A stretch of 64,000 nucleotides of DNA, taken from Liolophura sinensis (lineage: Eukaryota > Mollusca > Polyplacophora > Chitonida > Chitonidae). Shown piece after piece: positions 48,601 through 58,744 of the stretch. The notes below the pieces were generated by a model. The model saw nothing but the letters and a program-made list of their open reading frames with translations. It was not told the DNA's origin and made no database searches. The stretch is taken from NCBI RefSeq assembly GCF_032854445.1, contig NC_088295.1, forward strand, positions 68,801,249-68,865,248, in the 5' to 3' direction. A program made the translations under genes and the position numbers. Within the stretch, counting starts at the first letter, position 1, and each line of letters begins with the position of its first letter.

Positions 48601-51600
48601 ATGTGGAAACATTTGTTAGTCAACTGTTACATGTGTGAATGTGTTGGGATGCATTCGTGAAGATGCCTTCAGCTTGAAACTAATTTATCTTACTTTCCGG
48701 TTTGTGTCAAAAATAAACCTTTAATGAAACTTGATTATTTATACCATAGAAAAATATATATAATCTTTCGAACCCTAAATATGTTAACATTATTATGAAC
48801 GCTGATGGATTATTTGGGTCTGACCGATGGTTACTGACCATACATTTTTTGTTCGAAAGCGTGCGGTATAAATACCACTCCAATGGTTATATAGGAATGG
48901 ACAGGGACCATTGAAATAATGTTATCTGTGCAATGTTGTACACATTACGTTATAAATTTTATACTGATATATAAATATATCTACACGTATATTGCATAAT
49001 TATTTTTAAAATTAGCACGGCATGAAAATTTATACCATTGCATTATTTGACATGTAGTGTAAAACAAGGAATGATAGAACTGAAACGTCTAGCACAGGAA
49101 ATTGGAAAAACTTCCGCTGAACACAACCGACAATTATTTAGCGCCTTCGGCAGTATTTTTTGAAAGTGAAATATGTATATACCTTCAGTTGATATTTCAT
49201 AATTTTATTATTGTACCTTATTCCAGTTCAAACCTTTCCGTTAATTTACAGCATATTCGTTAACATTTCAATTATCTCAGTCCCGTTACTGTTTACGGTA
49301 AACTCTCATTCTTTTTGTTTGTTTGTTTTTCGTACATTTTATCTAGGATTATATATCCGCATTCATATATGCAATTTCAGTGTAAATTTTCATGTTAACA
49401 CGTTTCCTTATGTAAGATTTTCTATTTCAGAGGTTTGAAACAAATTGTATTTGCTTATCTATTGTAATTATAAATGTTAACTTTATGAAGATCATTATTC
49501 ACACCGAAAAATTAATGCGCATTTTACATACAATAATTTTATTGAAAAAGATAAGATTTTTGTACGTGATATTCACTGTGTACGGCATCTGTTTCATCAG
49601 TAAAATGGTGTATAAACAGAATTCGTGGTCGCGCATTAACGAAGGCGGCGGACACCATAGGGAATATCTTGAAGATTCTTGGCAGACAAACAGCTGCCGC
49701 ATCTCTCCGCGAATTCACCTTCCTCATCAGCAGCCTTGTTGGCGGACAAAATGGGCGGAGTTACGGATGTGAACATGCGCACTGGAAGATGGTCAGCGGT
49801 CGATCATGGTTTGGTACTCCCGATACTTTATCATGAAGGTTTGCAGAGCCGGGAAGCCAGATGAGCGGCGAGGTAAACACACCAAGTCAAATGCAACCGT
49901 CTAATGGAGATTCGGAACGTCTATCAGTTCACCTGGCTCACTGAGTCTGTGTATATCTTACCAACTTACCGACAAATCAATACTCCACCTTACATAATTT
50001 GAAACATTTTTGATTGATAATATTCACAGTTCCAGAGTGGAATAGGTTCTTTTATCTAATACATTACTATTGGTTAAGTGACTGATTGAATGATTTTTCA
50101 ATCCACATACCACGTGTATATACCATCTCCGAGGCCAGGAGGATTCAGGTTTCTTGACAACGAGGTCGAGACATAAATCTAGGTGTATGTTGAGCACGTT
50201 TTGGAAGGACACATGCAGATCTATGCTGTTTGGCTTATAAGCAAAACACGGGTATTTTAGACTGATTGTATAGGTCTGCTATTTGAAATCCTGCATAATT
50301 TCTGCTAGGATAAGTGGAGTGCACATCTCGAGAACGTCTGCCGTTCAATTATCTTGGAGGTATCTTGGAATGTGGATTGTTGCTGTTTGTAAAGTTGTGT
50401 TGAATTCTCGAAAAATGTAGCATGTCTTGACCGGCGATGTTTCTAAGCAGTTTTGCTTTGTTCAGAAAATGTATTTTATAGCAATCTTATGTTGATGTAT
50501 TCTAATCACATAACGCATTCAAACTACAACTATATTTATAAAGAGGAAGAATTAAATCATGCAAACCAATGCGTTATCTTTTTATCTAAGTATTTATATC
50601 ATTCTCGTTGTCAAATCTGAAGAAATCTGAAGCCTCCTGGTCTCGGAGATGGTATATGCACGTGGTAGTTTCCTATGTGTATTGAAAAATCATTCAACCA
50701 GTCACTCAACCAAAAGCAATGTATTAGATAAAAGAACCAATTTCTTCCTGTTTTTATAAACCCTCTTTTAAAAACCCTAATCAGTGTAAACGTCAAATGA
50801 AGACGTCATATCCAATGGACATATGCCAACATCTGAACGTTGTATCCAATACATTATAATTACGCTTCATTTTAGGCCGAACAAACAAAGCAGTATGGGC
50901 AACTTGGCTCCGGCCTCGTACAACAAGAGTCAAGGCACCTGCTTTTCTACACCCAAGGCCGGCCAGTGGTGTGCTGCTAGAGAAATGCCTCGGACTATGA
51001 CAGGTGTTACAGTTCATTCAATAGCAGGAAGGTAGCTCACTCACACCTCTTCAGGGCCAATCTTATTGTACTGCCAGGCTTTCCGGACACAAGGTCCTAC
51101 ACACAATGAGACCCCTTGTTCAACCTGCAGGAACATTTCACATGTTGACCAAGATCAAGCGTGAATTAAATTGAAACACTTTAAAATTAACATAGAAATG
51201 GGTTGAACAGGGGTGGGGGAAAATGGACAATGTGTCTTGCCGGCAACTAGACTTTTATATGCCCAAAACACAAACAGGAAAATGTTGGCATTACACACAC
51301 AACCTCAATAATCAAGAATACAAATACTTATGAAGAGGTAAACGAACAAAGGTTAATTAAAGATCCAAAATTACCAAAATTGTAACGAGTCTGTAGAGCA
51401 CGTAAAAGTGACACTTAAGTATACCTTAGTGTGAGAAAGCGATCCTTTCTCCAGCTAGCGATACGAAATGGAAATGTCTGACCTACCTACCAAATAAGTT
51501 CACGTTTACCTTACACTGCAGTACTAAGCCAATACCTCATGCAAAACACCACTCTGTCACAGGCATCCAAAGCCAGCAGTTAGTTAACATGGTTGATCGT

Positions 51601-53154
51601 ATAACACTAGATGCTGGTATGTTGGCCTTTTGGCACCATTTGAGTTGTGGAAGGAAGGGGGGCCATTTTCCACGTCTCTGTAATGTCTGTGGCCAGCGAC
51701 AGAGGAGCTGTTTACCAGCCGTCACAGGGGAATCATCCATCACCGTATGGCGAGCTAGTCTCTTTTGCCTCATAATGGTAGGTAAAAATGAAAAATCTCC
51801 GCTCGAGTCTCTTCACATTACACCTTGAACGTTGTGCGGTCAGATAGCGTTTTGATTAATGGCTTCGGAAGAATGGTTTTAGCCGTAGATTCCATGTCTC
51901 TAGTTGGTGTCTTACGAAATCAGCCTGATGTATGCATCTTTATGTTACAATGCGTGACAAGGGACTGATATTGTCTGAAGTGACCAGTGGGTAGATTACA
52001 CCAGATAACTGTATAATACTGAACTGCATGCCACTGTCTTAATTCAGAAACTTGCTCCAACTTAGTATCTTCAATTGCCCGAAAGGCACAACTATGACGT
52101 CACTTTGCAGTTATTTGGAAACGAAGATCAAATAACGTGTATGTTGATACGCCATAGAAGCGTATATACATTCACCATCCTAGAAGAATGGAAGAAAGAC
52201 AGTTATATTATACATGTATATATTAATATATGGTAAAACAGTAATCTTGGGAATTCCCATATATCCCATTCTTCAAGTGAAGACTGTGGATTCACTATCA
52301 GCGCATCTTTTCCCCAAACTATCCAGATTTAAATACCAATGGTGATACAGAAATGTGAAATTGTCTTTGACATATAAGACGTGGGCCATTTCGATCATAG
52401 AAAACACTGCAACTTATGAAATGAAAGCTTTAGAACTTTCTGCAGTTCCGTGCATATGGTTAATGTACTTTGATGCAATCAGTGAGTTATGCAGCTCTTG
52501 TTCATCAAGGAAACCCTTTGCTATATCCATGATCAAACCATTGATTGCTCGCTCAGTGTTAAATGCTGTAGTGAGAAGTGTTTCAGTTCATAGTATGATA
52601 ATATGAATACATGGTTGCTAAAACTATTTAGCATTCCTAATTTCTGTTGAGAAAAAAGTACACGTAATAAATTGGACAGTTGACTGGAAACAAAACATCC
52701 ATCCTGTTTTTACAGAGATATGTCGAAAACGTTCCGTAGTGTTTGTGTCACACCCTTTACGCAATGGCTGAACGATGGACAGATGGCCCGATTTTATGCC
52801 GGCCTCCTATTCTTTCCATTGAGGTGGAATGAACAAAGAGCTGATTATCTGATGGCATTTTTATTTAACGAAGGTGTTATACAACTTTCGACTGCGGTCA
52901 CTTACACTAAAGGCGACCAAAAATGTTCCACTACAAATGACATCAAGTCTCCGAATATATATTTATTGCTGATTAATTATTATTGATTAATACTAATACC
53001 AGTATACCATTAAAAAGTGACAAAGTTGCCATGTATAACACAAAAACTTGTTTCAGTTCCACAAAGGACCATCGCTTGATCAGGTGATTAAAACACTGTT
53101 TCGCTGCAACTGTTATGCTCATGACCATTGAAATCACGTGTTTGGATCGACCAC

Positions 53155-53430
53155 GGTTTTATTTATTTATTTATTTATTTGATTGGTGTTTTATGCCGTG
53201 TTCAAGAATATTTCACTTATACAACAGCAGCCAGTATTATGATGGGAGGGAACCGGACAGAGCCCGGGCAAAACTCACGACCATCCGCAGGTTGCTGCCA
53301 GACCTTCCCACGTACGGCCAGAGAAGAAGCTAGCATGAGCTGGAGTTGAACTCATAGCGACCGCAATGACGAGAGGCACCCGGGTCATTATGCTGCGCTA
53401 GGAAGCTAACCAACTGAGCACCACCGTTTT
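53155..53430 (-). mobile_element. SINE-A, full length
   Basis: TTTA-repeat tail at 53157-53180, GATTGGTGTTTTATGCCGTG, CCGCAGGTTGCTGCCAGACC, GAGTTGAACTCATAGCGACC (B box in reverse) and AACCAACTGAGCACCACCG (A box in reverse). Confidence 0.9.
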
Positions 53431-53894
53431 AAGTCAGAAAATTCACTAGGTACCTGACGACGGCGGTGGTTTGTTTATAAGTGAAATTAGAAAAAGAAAA
53501 TGATAATTAAAATAATATAATTTATAGAATATTGTTGTATACTAAAAGATAGGTATGTCAGGTGCATACGTAAAACTTTCAGGTTTTTTGTCATGTTGAA
53601 CATTTTACTTGCACATGGATTTTACCTGTATGGCTTCCAATTAAGGAAAGTTGTTGTTGTCAACATATGAATTAACTACGCTTACAGCACTGATAAAAGT
53701 GAAGGAAATTCAGTTTGTTTGTTGTTCAGGGAGATCTGTCGGGTGTTCCTTAGCAGTGTATAAAAACAAGATTAATTCAGGCTTTTTAGGCGTCGTGTGT
53801 TACAAGATTTAATATTTCACGATATTATTACAATAAAACGTCAAGACGGTCAGCATGGCCCTCTTTTCACTTATGACGCAACTGGTTAAGATGC

Positions 53895-54530
53895 TCGTTT
53901 TTCAACCAAACATGATTGTGTGGGACCGATAGTTCAGACGTTTGTCATTCAATCGCTCGAGCTCATGACGTGATGGGTTTAGCTCAAATGTCGGTCCCGT
54001 GGATCTCGTCTTTCAATCGATCCAGCCTGGGGTTGGCGCAGTTGTGGGATCCGTGGTTCAGACGCTTGCCTTTCAATCGCTCGAACTCATGATGGGTTCA
54101 GCTCAAGTGTGGGACCGATAGTTCAGACGCTTGTCGTTCGAACTCCTAGCGCATTCTGATCAGTTGTAGGATCCGTGGTTCAGACGCTTGCCTTTCCATC
54201 GCTCGAACTCCTGGCATTATGGATTTAGCTCATCATGGGTTTAGCTCACTGATGGGACAGGTGATAGAGACGCTTGTCTCTCAATCTCAATAGCTCGATG
54301 GCATGAAACCACAATCATTCATTCCACAGTTCCACTAATGAGGTGATAGGTTTAGTTTATGGGACCGGTCGTTCAGATGCTTGTCTTTCAAACGCTCCAA
54401 CTCATGACATCTTGGATTTAGCCAAGTTGTTCAGACGCTTCTCTTTCAATGTCAATAGCTCGATGGCTTTTGGCCATAATCATTCATTCAATAGCTCAAA
54501 CTCATGAGGTGATGGTTCTGCCCCATTCTT
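53895..54530. repeat. Degenerate minisatellite of about 65-75 bp
   Basis: Repeated phrases GGTTCAGACGCTTGCCTTTC, AATCGCTCGAACTCATGA and GGGTTTAGCTCA recur about eight times with variable spacing. Confidence 0.75.
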
Positions 54531-54545
54531 GGACGAGGAATTATT

Positions 54546-54760
54546 CCAGTCACCAGTGCTCTCGGGGCCTTAGAGGCGATTGGATGTCAACACTCATGTG
54601 ACAGTTCTTATGGGCTAACATGAAGTTTGTTGTTCAGGACCAGAAATTGTGGAAATACTCCAGTCAACAGTGTTCTCTGGGCATTCGTGGCGATCAGAGA
54701 CGTCAACACTCATAGGACAGACAGTTCATGTGGGCTAATATTAAGTTTGTTGTTCAGGAG
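54546..54760. repeat. 114-bp tandem duplication
   Basis: The block starting CCAGTCACCAGTGCTCTCGG at 54546 is repeated from 54660 (CCAGTCAACAGTGTTCTCTG), and both copies end in AAGTTTGTTGTTCAGGA. Confidence 0.8.
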
Positions 54761-55263
54761 ATTACTTGCCTTCCATCAATATGCCACACAGTCACGCGTG
54801 GGAAAGTTCGGCAGTACCTTGCCAATGGCCGATATACTAAAACCCCATTCAACAGACCGGTTTTATGTAAGTGAAACATTCTATTGCCCTTGAACTCAAT
54901 CAAGCAACAACTACAGCATTCCGCATAAAGTCGATGTGGTCTTACACTTGTGGGTCTCGCTAAGTGAATGGCCCACGTTAAAAGCTAGTCAAAATTGACC
55001 CACCGATCCCAGGAATATGATCTGATTCTGAACTATTTCACACACCTGTATATGAATGAATCTTTCACCGGACCTTTCCATATAAGGTCATACTTTATGC
55101 AAAGAATGGAATTCATCCGATCAATGAGATCGAACATCCAGTTCAATCCTTAAAGAGGAGCTCATGGTAAGTACAACAAATCGTCCAACTTGTTACTGAC
55201 GCAAAAGTACAAATACTCTTAAAGAAAGTCAAAGACAGTCTGCAATAAAATAATTTTTCTTCC

Positions 55264-55269
55264 TTTATT
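55264..55269 (-). terminator. Distal polyadenylation signal for LIN28 homolog (candidate)
   Basis: AATAAA on the minus strand, 130 bp beyond the last miR-125 seed match. Use of this site would give a 3'UTR of about 3.2 kb. Confidence 0.4.
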
Positions 55270-55398
55270 TTTTTTTCAATATCATAACACATTCATGTTC
55301 TACTCTCCTTATATAATCTACAGATAGAAAATAAACCTGACTGCCCCGACAGGTAAGTAACAAGTCCTGATAGATTTGTAATAACAAAGTTTTAAACG

Positions 55399-55406
55399 TC
55401 CCTGAG
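55399..55406 (-). promoter_or_regulatory. miR-125/lin-4 8mer seed match
   Basis: The minus strand reads CTCAGGGA, the complement of miR-125/lin-4 bases 2-8 with the A opposite base 1; base 9 also pairs. It lies about 3.1 kb after the LIN28 stop codon, so it counts only if the long UTR is made. Confidence 0.4.
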
Positions 55407-56093
55407 ATGATCCAGCAATCGCCTAGGACTTACACATGGTGCCGGGCCAGAGTCCATTTACATACACATGGTACCTGGCCAAAATCGAATAATACAATAT
55501 ACATAGGGCCATTGGGTGACTTGTTGGCCAGGCAAAAAAACAGGAAAAAATCACAGAGGACTCAAAATTAACAGCCCTTTGCAAACAGAAAATTACCACA
55601 AAAATAAACATGGCAAAACGGTTTTATATTCAACGAGAACTACTATGCATACAATGGAATAATGTGTTATATAATAACCAAATCTACTCCACATGAAAAT
55701 AGGTTAGCCGTACAAATCAAACAAAAATACAGAGTTATGATAAACAAATAAGCATTTACCCAAGAAATTACAAGAACAGGTTCTCAAAATCGGCAGATAC
55801 CATACGTTGTAACCATGTATTATTTTCTTGATAATATTACAGCTTTGGACGACGTCTTTCATTCAGAAACGATGAGGTGGCTTTTGTGTAGTTTCATCAC
55901 TAGGGGACCTCAGCAAATCTTGTCAAGAGTACCAAAAACAAAGAGAACCTTTGGTAGGTTCACCATAACTTTACCTATCGCAGACCTGTACCAATCACTT
56001 TCACAGTGTACTTTTCATACGCCTATATTACGGCTTTAACTTTGGATTCATCCAGTTTTAGTATTTTAGTTATTTGTCTTCACCCATATGTTG

Positions 56094-56115
56094 AAAAGAA
56101 AGAAAGAAAGAAAGA
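56094..56115. repeat. (AAAG)n microsatellite
   Basis: Five AAAG units in a row. Confidence 0.9.
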
Positions 56116-56891
56116 CATGATATTATTTTCTGACATTAAGATCAAAACTAGTTTCTGTAAGTGACCAGACATATGGGTGACTGTTGTCTACAGAAAACAC
56201 CCACCCACCCTTAGTCCCACCCAGTAGAATGCCAGAAATGGCAAGGAATGGAAAGCAACCCAAAACAGTCTCTTTCAAACCCCATTGAGGCCCCCTACAG
56301 CATTCCATTATATCATTTTCTTTGGTTTCAGATCACAGAATCTCAAAATGTAAGCAGAAAATGCAATATGTTGCAGATAAATTTATAATGTTCGTTAATA
56401 ATCCCGGACATACAGTTGACTAACCTGGATTCACAATGGCGGTGATGTTATAGTAAATGACGGTAGCTGACATCAGCTCAGGTCATCTCCAAAGCTTGTC
56501 GCATAGCCGCTAGGCGGCGCCAGCAACGTTTAAATTCGAAGCCAGCGACACCTAGTGGCTGACTGCGCAGCTAAAGCTTTTCCAGCCAGATCATACAGAC
56601 AACTAGCAGACTGATACAATAAGCCAATCAAACAACTTGGCACAACCACGTTTAGGGTGTTCACGTATCACCATATACATTTCTCTCTTGAAGGCAGTGA
56701 TTTTATCAAAAGGAAGGAGCTACAAAATGCGGTACTATACTCCACGTAAACCACTTCCTCTACAGTTAAGTAACCATTACTCTGTTAATATCATTACACC
56801 AACTCATATACTCTTACGAGCACGCAGGCACACAAACAAGCCACGATCACTCATACCAACAATCGCACTGACGATTCGACAGAGCCACATG

Positions 56892-56898
56892 CCCTGAG
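56892..56898 (-). promoter_or_regulatory. miR-125/lin-4 7mer-m8 seed match
   Basis: The minus strand reads CTCAGGG, complementary to bases 2-8 of miR-125/lin-4, with base 9 also paired. It lies about 1.6 kb after the stop codon. Confidence 0.35.
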
Positions 56899-57222
56899 AT
56901 GATAGCCTCTGTACTGACAACGTTTCAAGAAATCTCGGCCATTCCCGTCCCGGCGCGAGAATTCCGCCAAATTAAAACGACAAAAAAGCGCATGGGACGA
57001 CACAATAGGCTATACACTGTTACATTCCAAGTAAAAATAACTGTTCATGCTGCCAAAATGTTTCTCATAGATTAAGTGCTGCTCAAGTGTTTAAAATAAA
57101 AAATAAATGCGCGTGTATGATGAAATGATATGCAATATACGCCAGCATATTCTAAAATGGCCATGCATGCTCTCTGTCAAGCTTCTACTAGCGTCGACGA
57201 TGGTAAAATGCTGCATACTTAT

Positions 57223-57230
<8 letters not shown>

Positions 57231-57255
<25 letters not shown>
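57231..57255. repeat. A25 homopolymer
   Basis: Twenty-five consecutive A on the plus strand (poly-U in the inferred LIN28 message). No retrocopy is visible next to it. Confidence 0.9.
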
Positions 57256-57397
57256 CGTTTTCTAGACGAAAATCTTATTTTAGGGAGACTACGCAAAAAA
57301 CATGACACAACTAAATCCACTGAGCTCCAAAATTGAGTTGAGGTTCGCCGTTTTCCAGTGAGCTCATGACACCAATACTGGGTTATGATGAATATAA

Positions 57398-57416
57398 GAG
57401 GTAGACTTGTATAGTT
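57398..57416 (-). promoter_or_regulatory. let-7 target site with seed and extended 3' pairing
   Basis: On the plus strand GAGGTAG (57398-57404) equals let-7 bases 2-8 and TTGTATAGTT (57407-57416) equals let-7 bases 13-22, separated by two bases instead of four. The leftward LIN28 message therefore pairs with let-7 over a seven-base seed and ten 3' bases with a small internal loop, as in classical let-7 sites. It lies about 1.1 kb after the stop codon. Confidence 0.7.
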
Positions 57417-57516
57417 TGATAACGGGGACCGAGCCCACACAGAATTTGCTGCCAACAATGAAATACCTTTCTCCTTAAGGACAATGGATATCTACACAGT
57501 ATAGTTTCTGTACAAA

Positions 57517-57523
57517 TGAGGTA
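57517..57523 (-). promoter_or_regulatory. let-7 7mer-A1 seed match
   Basis: The minus strand reads TACCTCA (bases 2-7 plus A1). A short stretch complementary to let-7 TTGTAT lies at 57537-57542, offering weak 3' pairing across a larger loop. Confidence 0.4.
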
Positions 57524-57807
57524 TGGTCTAGAGACCTTGTATTTGCACACCTTTCCCATCAAAGGCCCATTTATGCTTAACGCCGGTGAAATACTTAGAA
57601 GGAGCGACAACAACTACAAAGCGATAAAGCTAGATAGCGAGCAAGCGGGTAGGCAAACGTTTTAAAACTGCAATATAATCAAGCCAGTGGAGTGCCGAAA
57701 ACATGAAACACTTAATATGCATTCTTGGATGAGTTATAAACGTTGTCGGTGACTTTAGAATGTTGCAAGAGTTTGGCTGACATGAATGTGGCTATATGGT
57801 ACAGAAA

Positions 57808-57813
57808 TTTATT
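57808..57813 (-). terminator. Proximal polyadenylation signal for LIN28 homolog (candidate)
   Basis: AATAAA on the minus strand about 690 bp after the stop codon, just beyond the first let-7 site. Its use would keep only the site at 57830. Confidence 0.4.
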
Positions 57814-57829
57814 CTTTTGGGGTTAAAAT

Positions 57830-57837
57830 TGAGGTAG
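57830..57837 (-). promoter_or_regulatory. let-7 8mer seed match
   Basis: The minus strand reads CTACCTCA, a perfect 8mer (bases 2-8 plus A1) for let-7. It lies about 665 bases after the LIN28 stop codon and is present in both predicted UTR lengths. Confidence 0.6.
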
Positions 57838-58502
57838 AACAATTTTGAAGGGGATGGAAACTCGGAAACCCTCATCCACACCTCGAGTACCATTCTCGTC
57901 CCCAGGAGAGACGATTCGCCCCTGCCTTGAGAAACTTCCTTCTTCATCCCTCTCGTCCCCTGCTGAGATTTACGGTTTATCACCACTTCGAAGACATATA
58001 TATTTATCAGCCATTTCGACAGGGTGTGTATAAAATGGCGATTTTACCCGTGTGGTTCGAATGCCAATACTGAATCTGTTTCCTTTCCCTCTAATGTCAT
58101 ACATCCACAACATACAATACACGGCGAATGTTCAAGCAAAAACAAACAACATCCATTTCTCATAACAACACCCTCCAATACCAAGTAAGTCCAAGGAGAC
58201 ATTCGCTTTGAACAATAATCGTCACGTGACTGGTCAAAACATTCACACTTTGTCCACGTGACCATGGCGTCACGAGCTTGCAGAACTACATGCAGTCCTG
58301 CATTGATCTCATTACATTACCTCACACGTGATGACGTCACTGCTTCTGGTCGACGTAGCAGTTTATTTCTTGGACATATATTGATGTCAGATAATTGATC
58401 TCAGCACAACTAGCAGTGTCTCCTATAGCAGACAGTTTCGGTTCCATTTGACACGGACATTTCGGGAGCAGGTTCCTGATAATGTTCCTAGAGACCTTCT
58501 GG

Positions 58503-58728
58503 TCAAACGAGACCTTGGCCCATTCCAGAAAATCCCTCATTACCATTACTGTCGTTGCCATGGTCACCAGATCGGCTTCCGTTACTTCCGCTCCTCCTAG
58601 AGTTGTCCTTCTCGGGGCAGTCCGCGATCAGATGGTCGGTGGACTTGCAGCTGTGGCATCGTTTTGGAAGAGGACCATGGGGACATTTGGCAGCCATGTG
58701 ATTCCCGAAGTCACCACAGTTATAACAC
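58503..58728 (-). CDS. lin28: Last exon of a LIN28 homolog: tandem CCHC zinc knuckles
   Basis: The minus strand has a clean acceptor (TATTATTGCAG ending at 58729) and encodes 74 residues to TGA. The first knuckle is CYNCGDFGNHMAAKC and the second, ten residues on, is CHSCKSTDHLIADC, joined by the linker PHGPLPKR. The order, the linker with its PKRCH and the closing DCP are those of LIN28, whose knuckles bind the GGAG motif of pre-let-7 and block its processing. The second knuckle fits CX2CX4HX4C; the first has five residues before His. A Ser/Gly/Asn-rich tail follows. The exon is entered in phase 2, consistent with Arg before CYNC. The cold-shock-domain exons are not seen to 64000 and should lie beyond the edge. 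Nuclear/cytoplasmic RNA-binding role is from the family. Confidence 0.88.
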
Positions 58729-58744
58729 CTGCAATAATACAAAC

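Larger units (their letters stand above)
43860..53150. other. Long intergenic stretch with only weak coding signal
   Basis: I found no spliced gene here. It holds a (TA)n run and the weak ORF at 45256. A plus-strand frame at about 49622-49845 contains ALTKAADTIGNILKILG and a minus ORF spans 45967-46434; neither has a domain or convincing borders. Confidence 0.5.
55245..58502 (-). other. Inferred 3' untranslated region of the LIN28 homolog
   Basis: The message from the LIN28-like last exon would continue leftward from 58502. No other gene is visible on either strand across this span. Minus-strand AATAAA signals occur at 57813-57808 (about 0.7 kb UTR) and 55269-55264 (about 3.2 kb UTR). The boundary is inferred; no transcript evidence exists here. 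The span includes let-7 and miR-125 seed matches listed separately. Confidence 0.5.

Noticed and set aside
49622-49845. Amphipathic frame (TKAADTIGNILKILG) as an exon
   Set aside because: No family match and no convincing acceptor or donor; neighbouring frames are equally open.
57231-57255. A25 run as the tail of a processed pseudogene
   Set aside because: No intronless gene copy or target duplication flanks it.
57398-57418. A let-7 microRNA gene on the plus strand
   Set aside because: The sequence resembles let-7 but lacks bases 9-12, and no complementary arm lies within 100 bp to form a precursor hairpin. A target site on the minus strand fits better.
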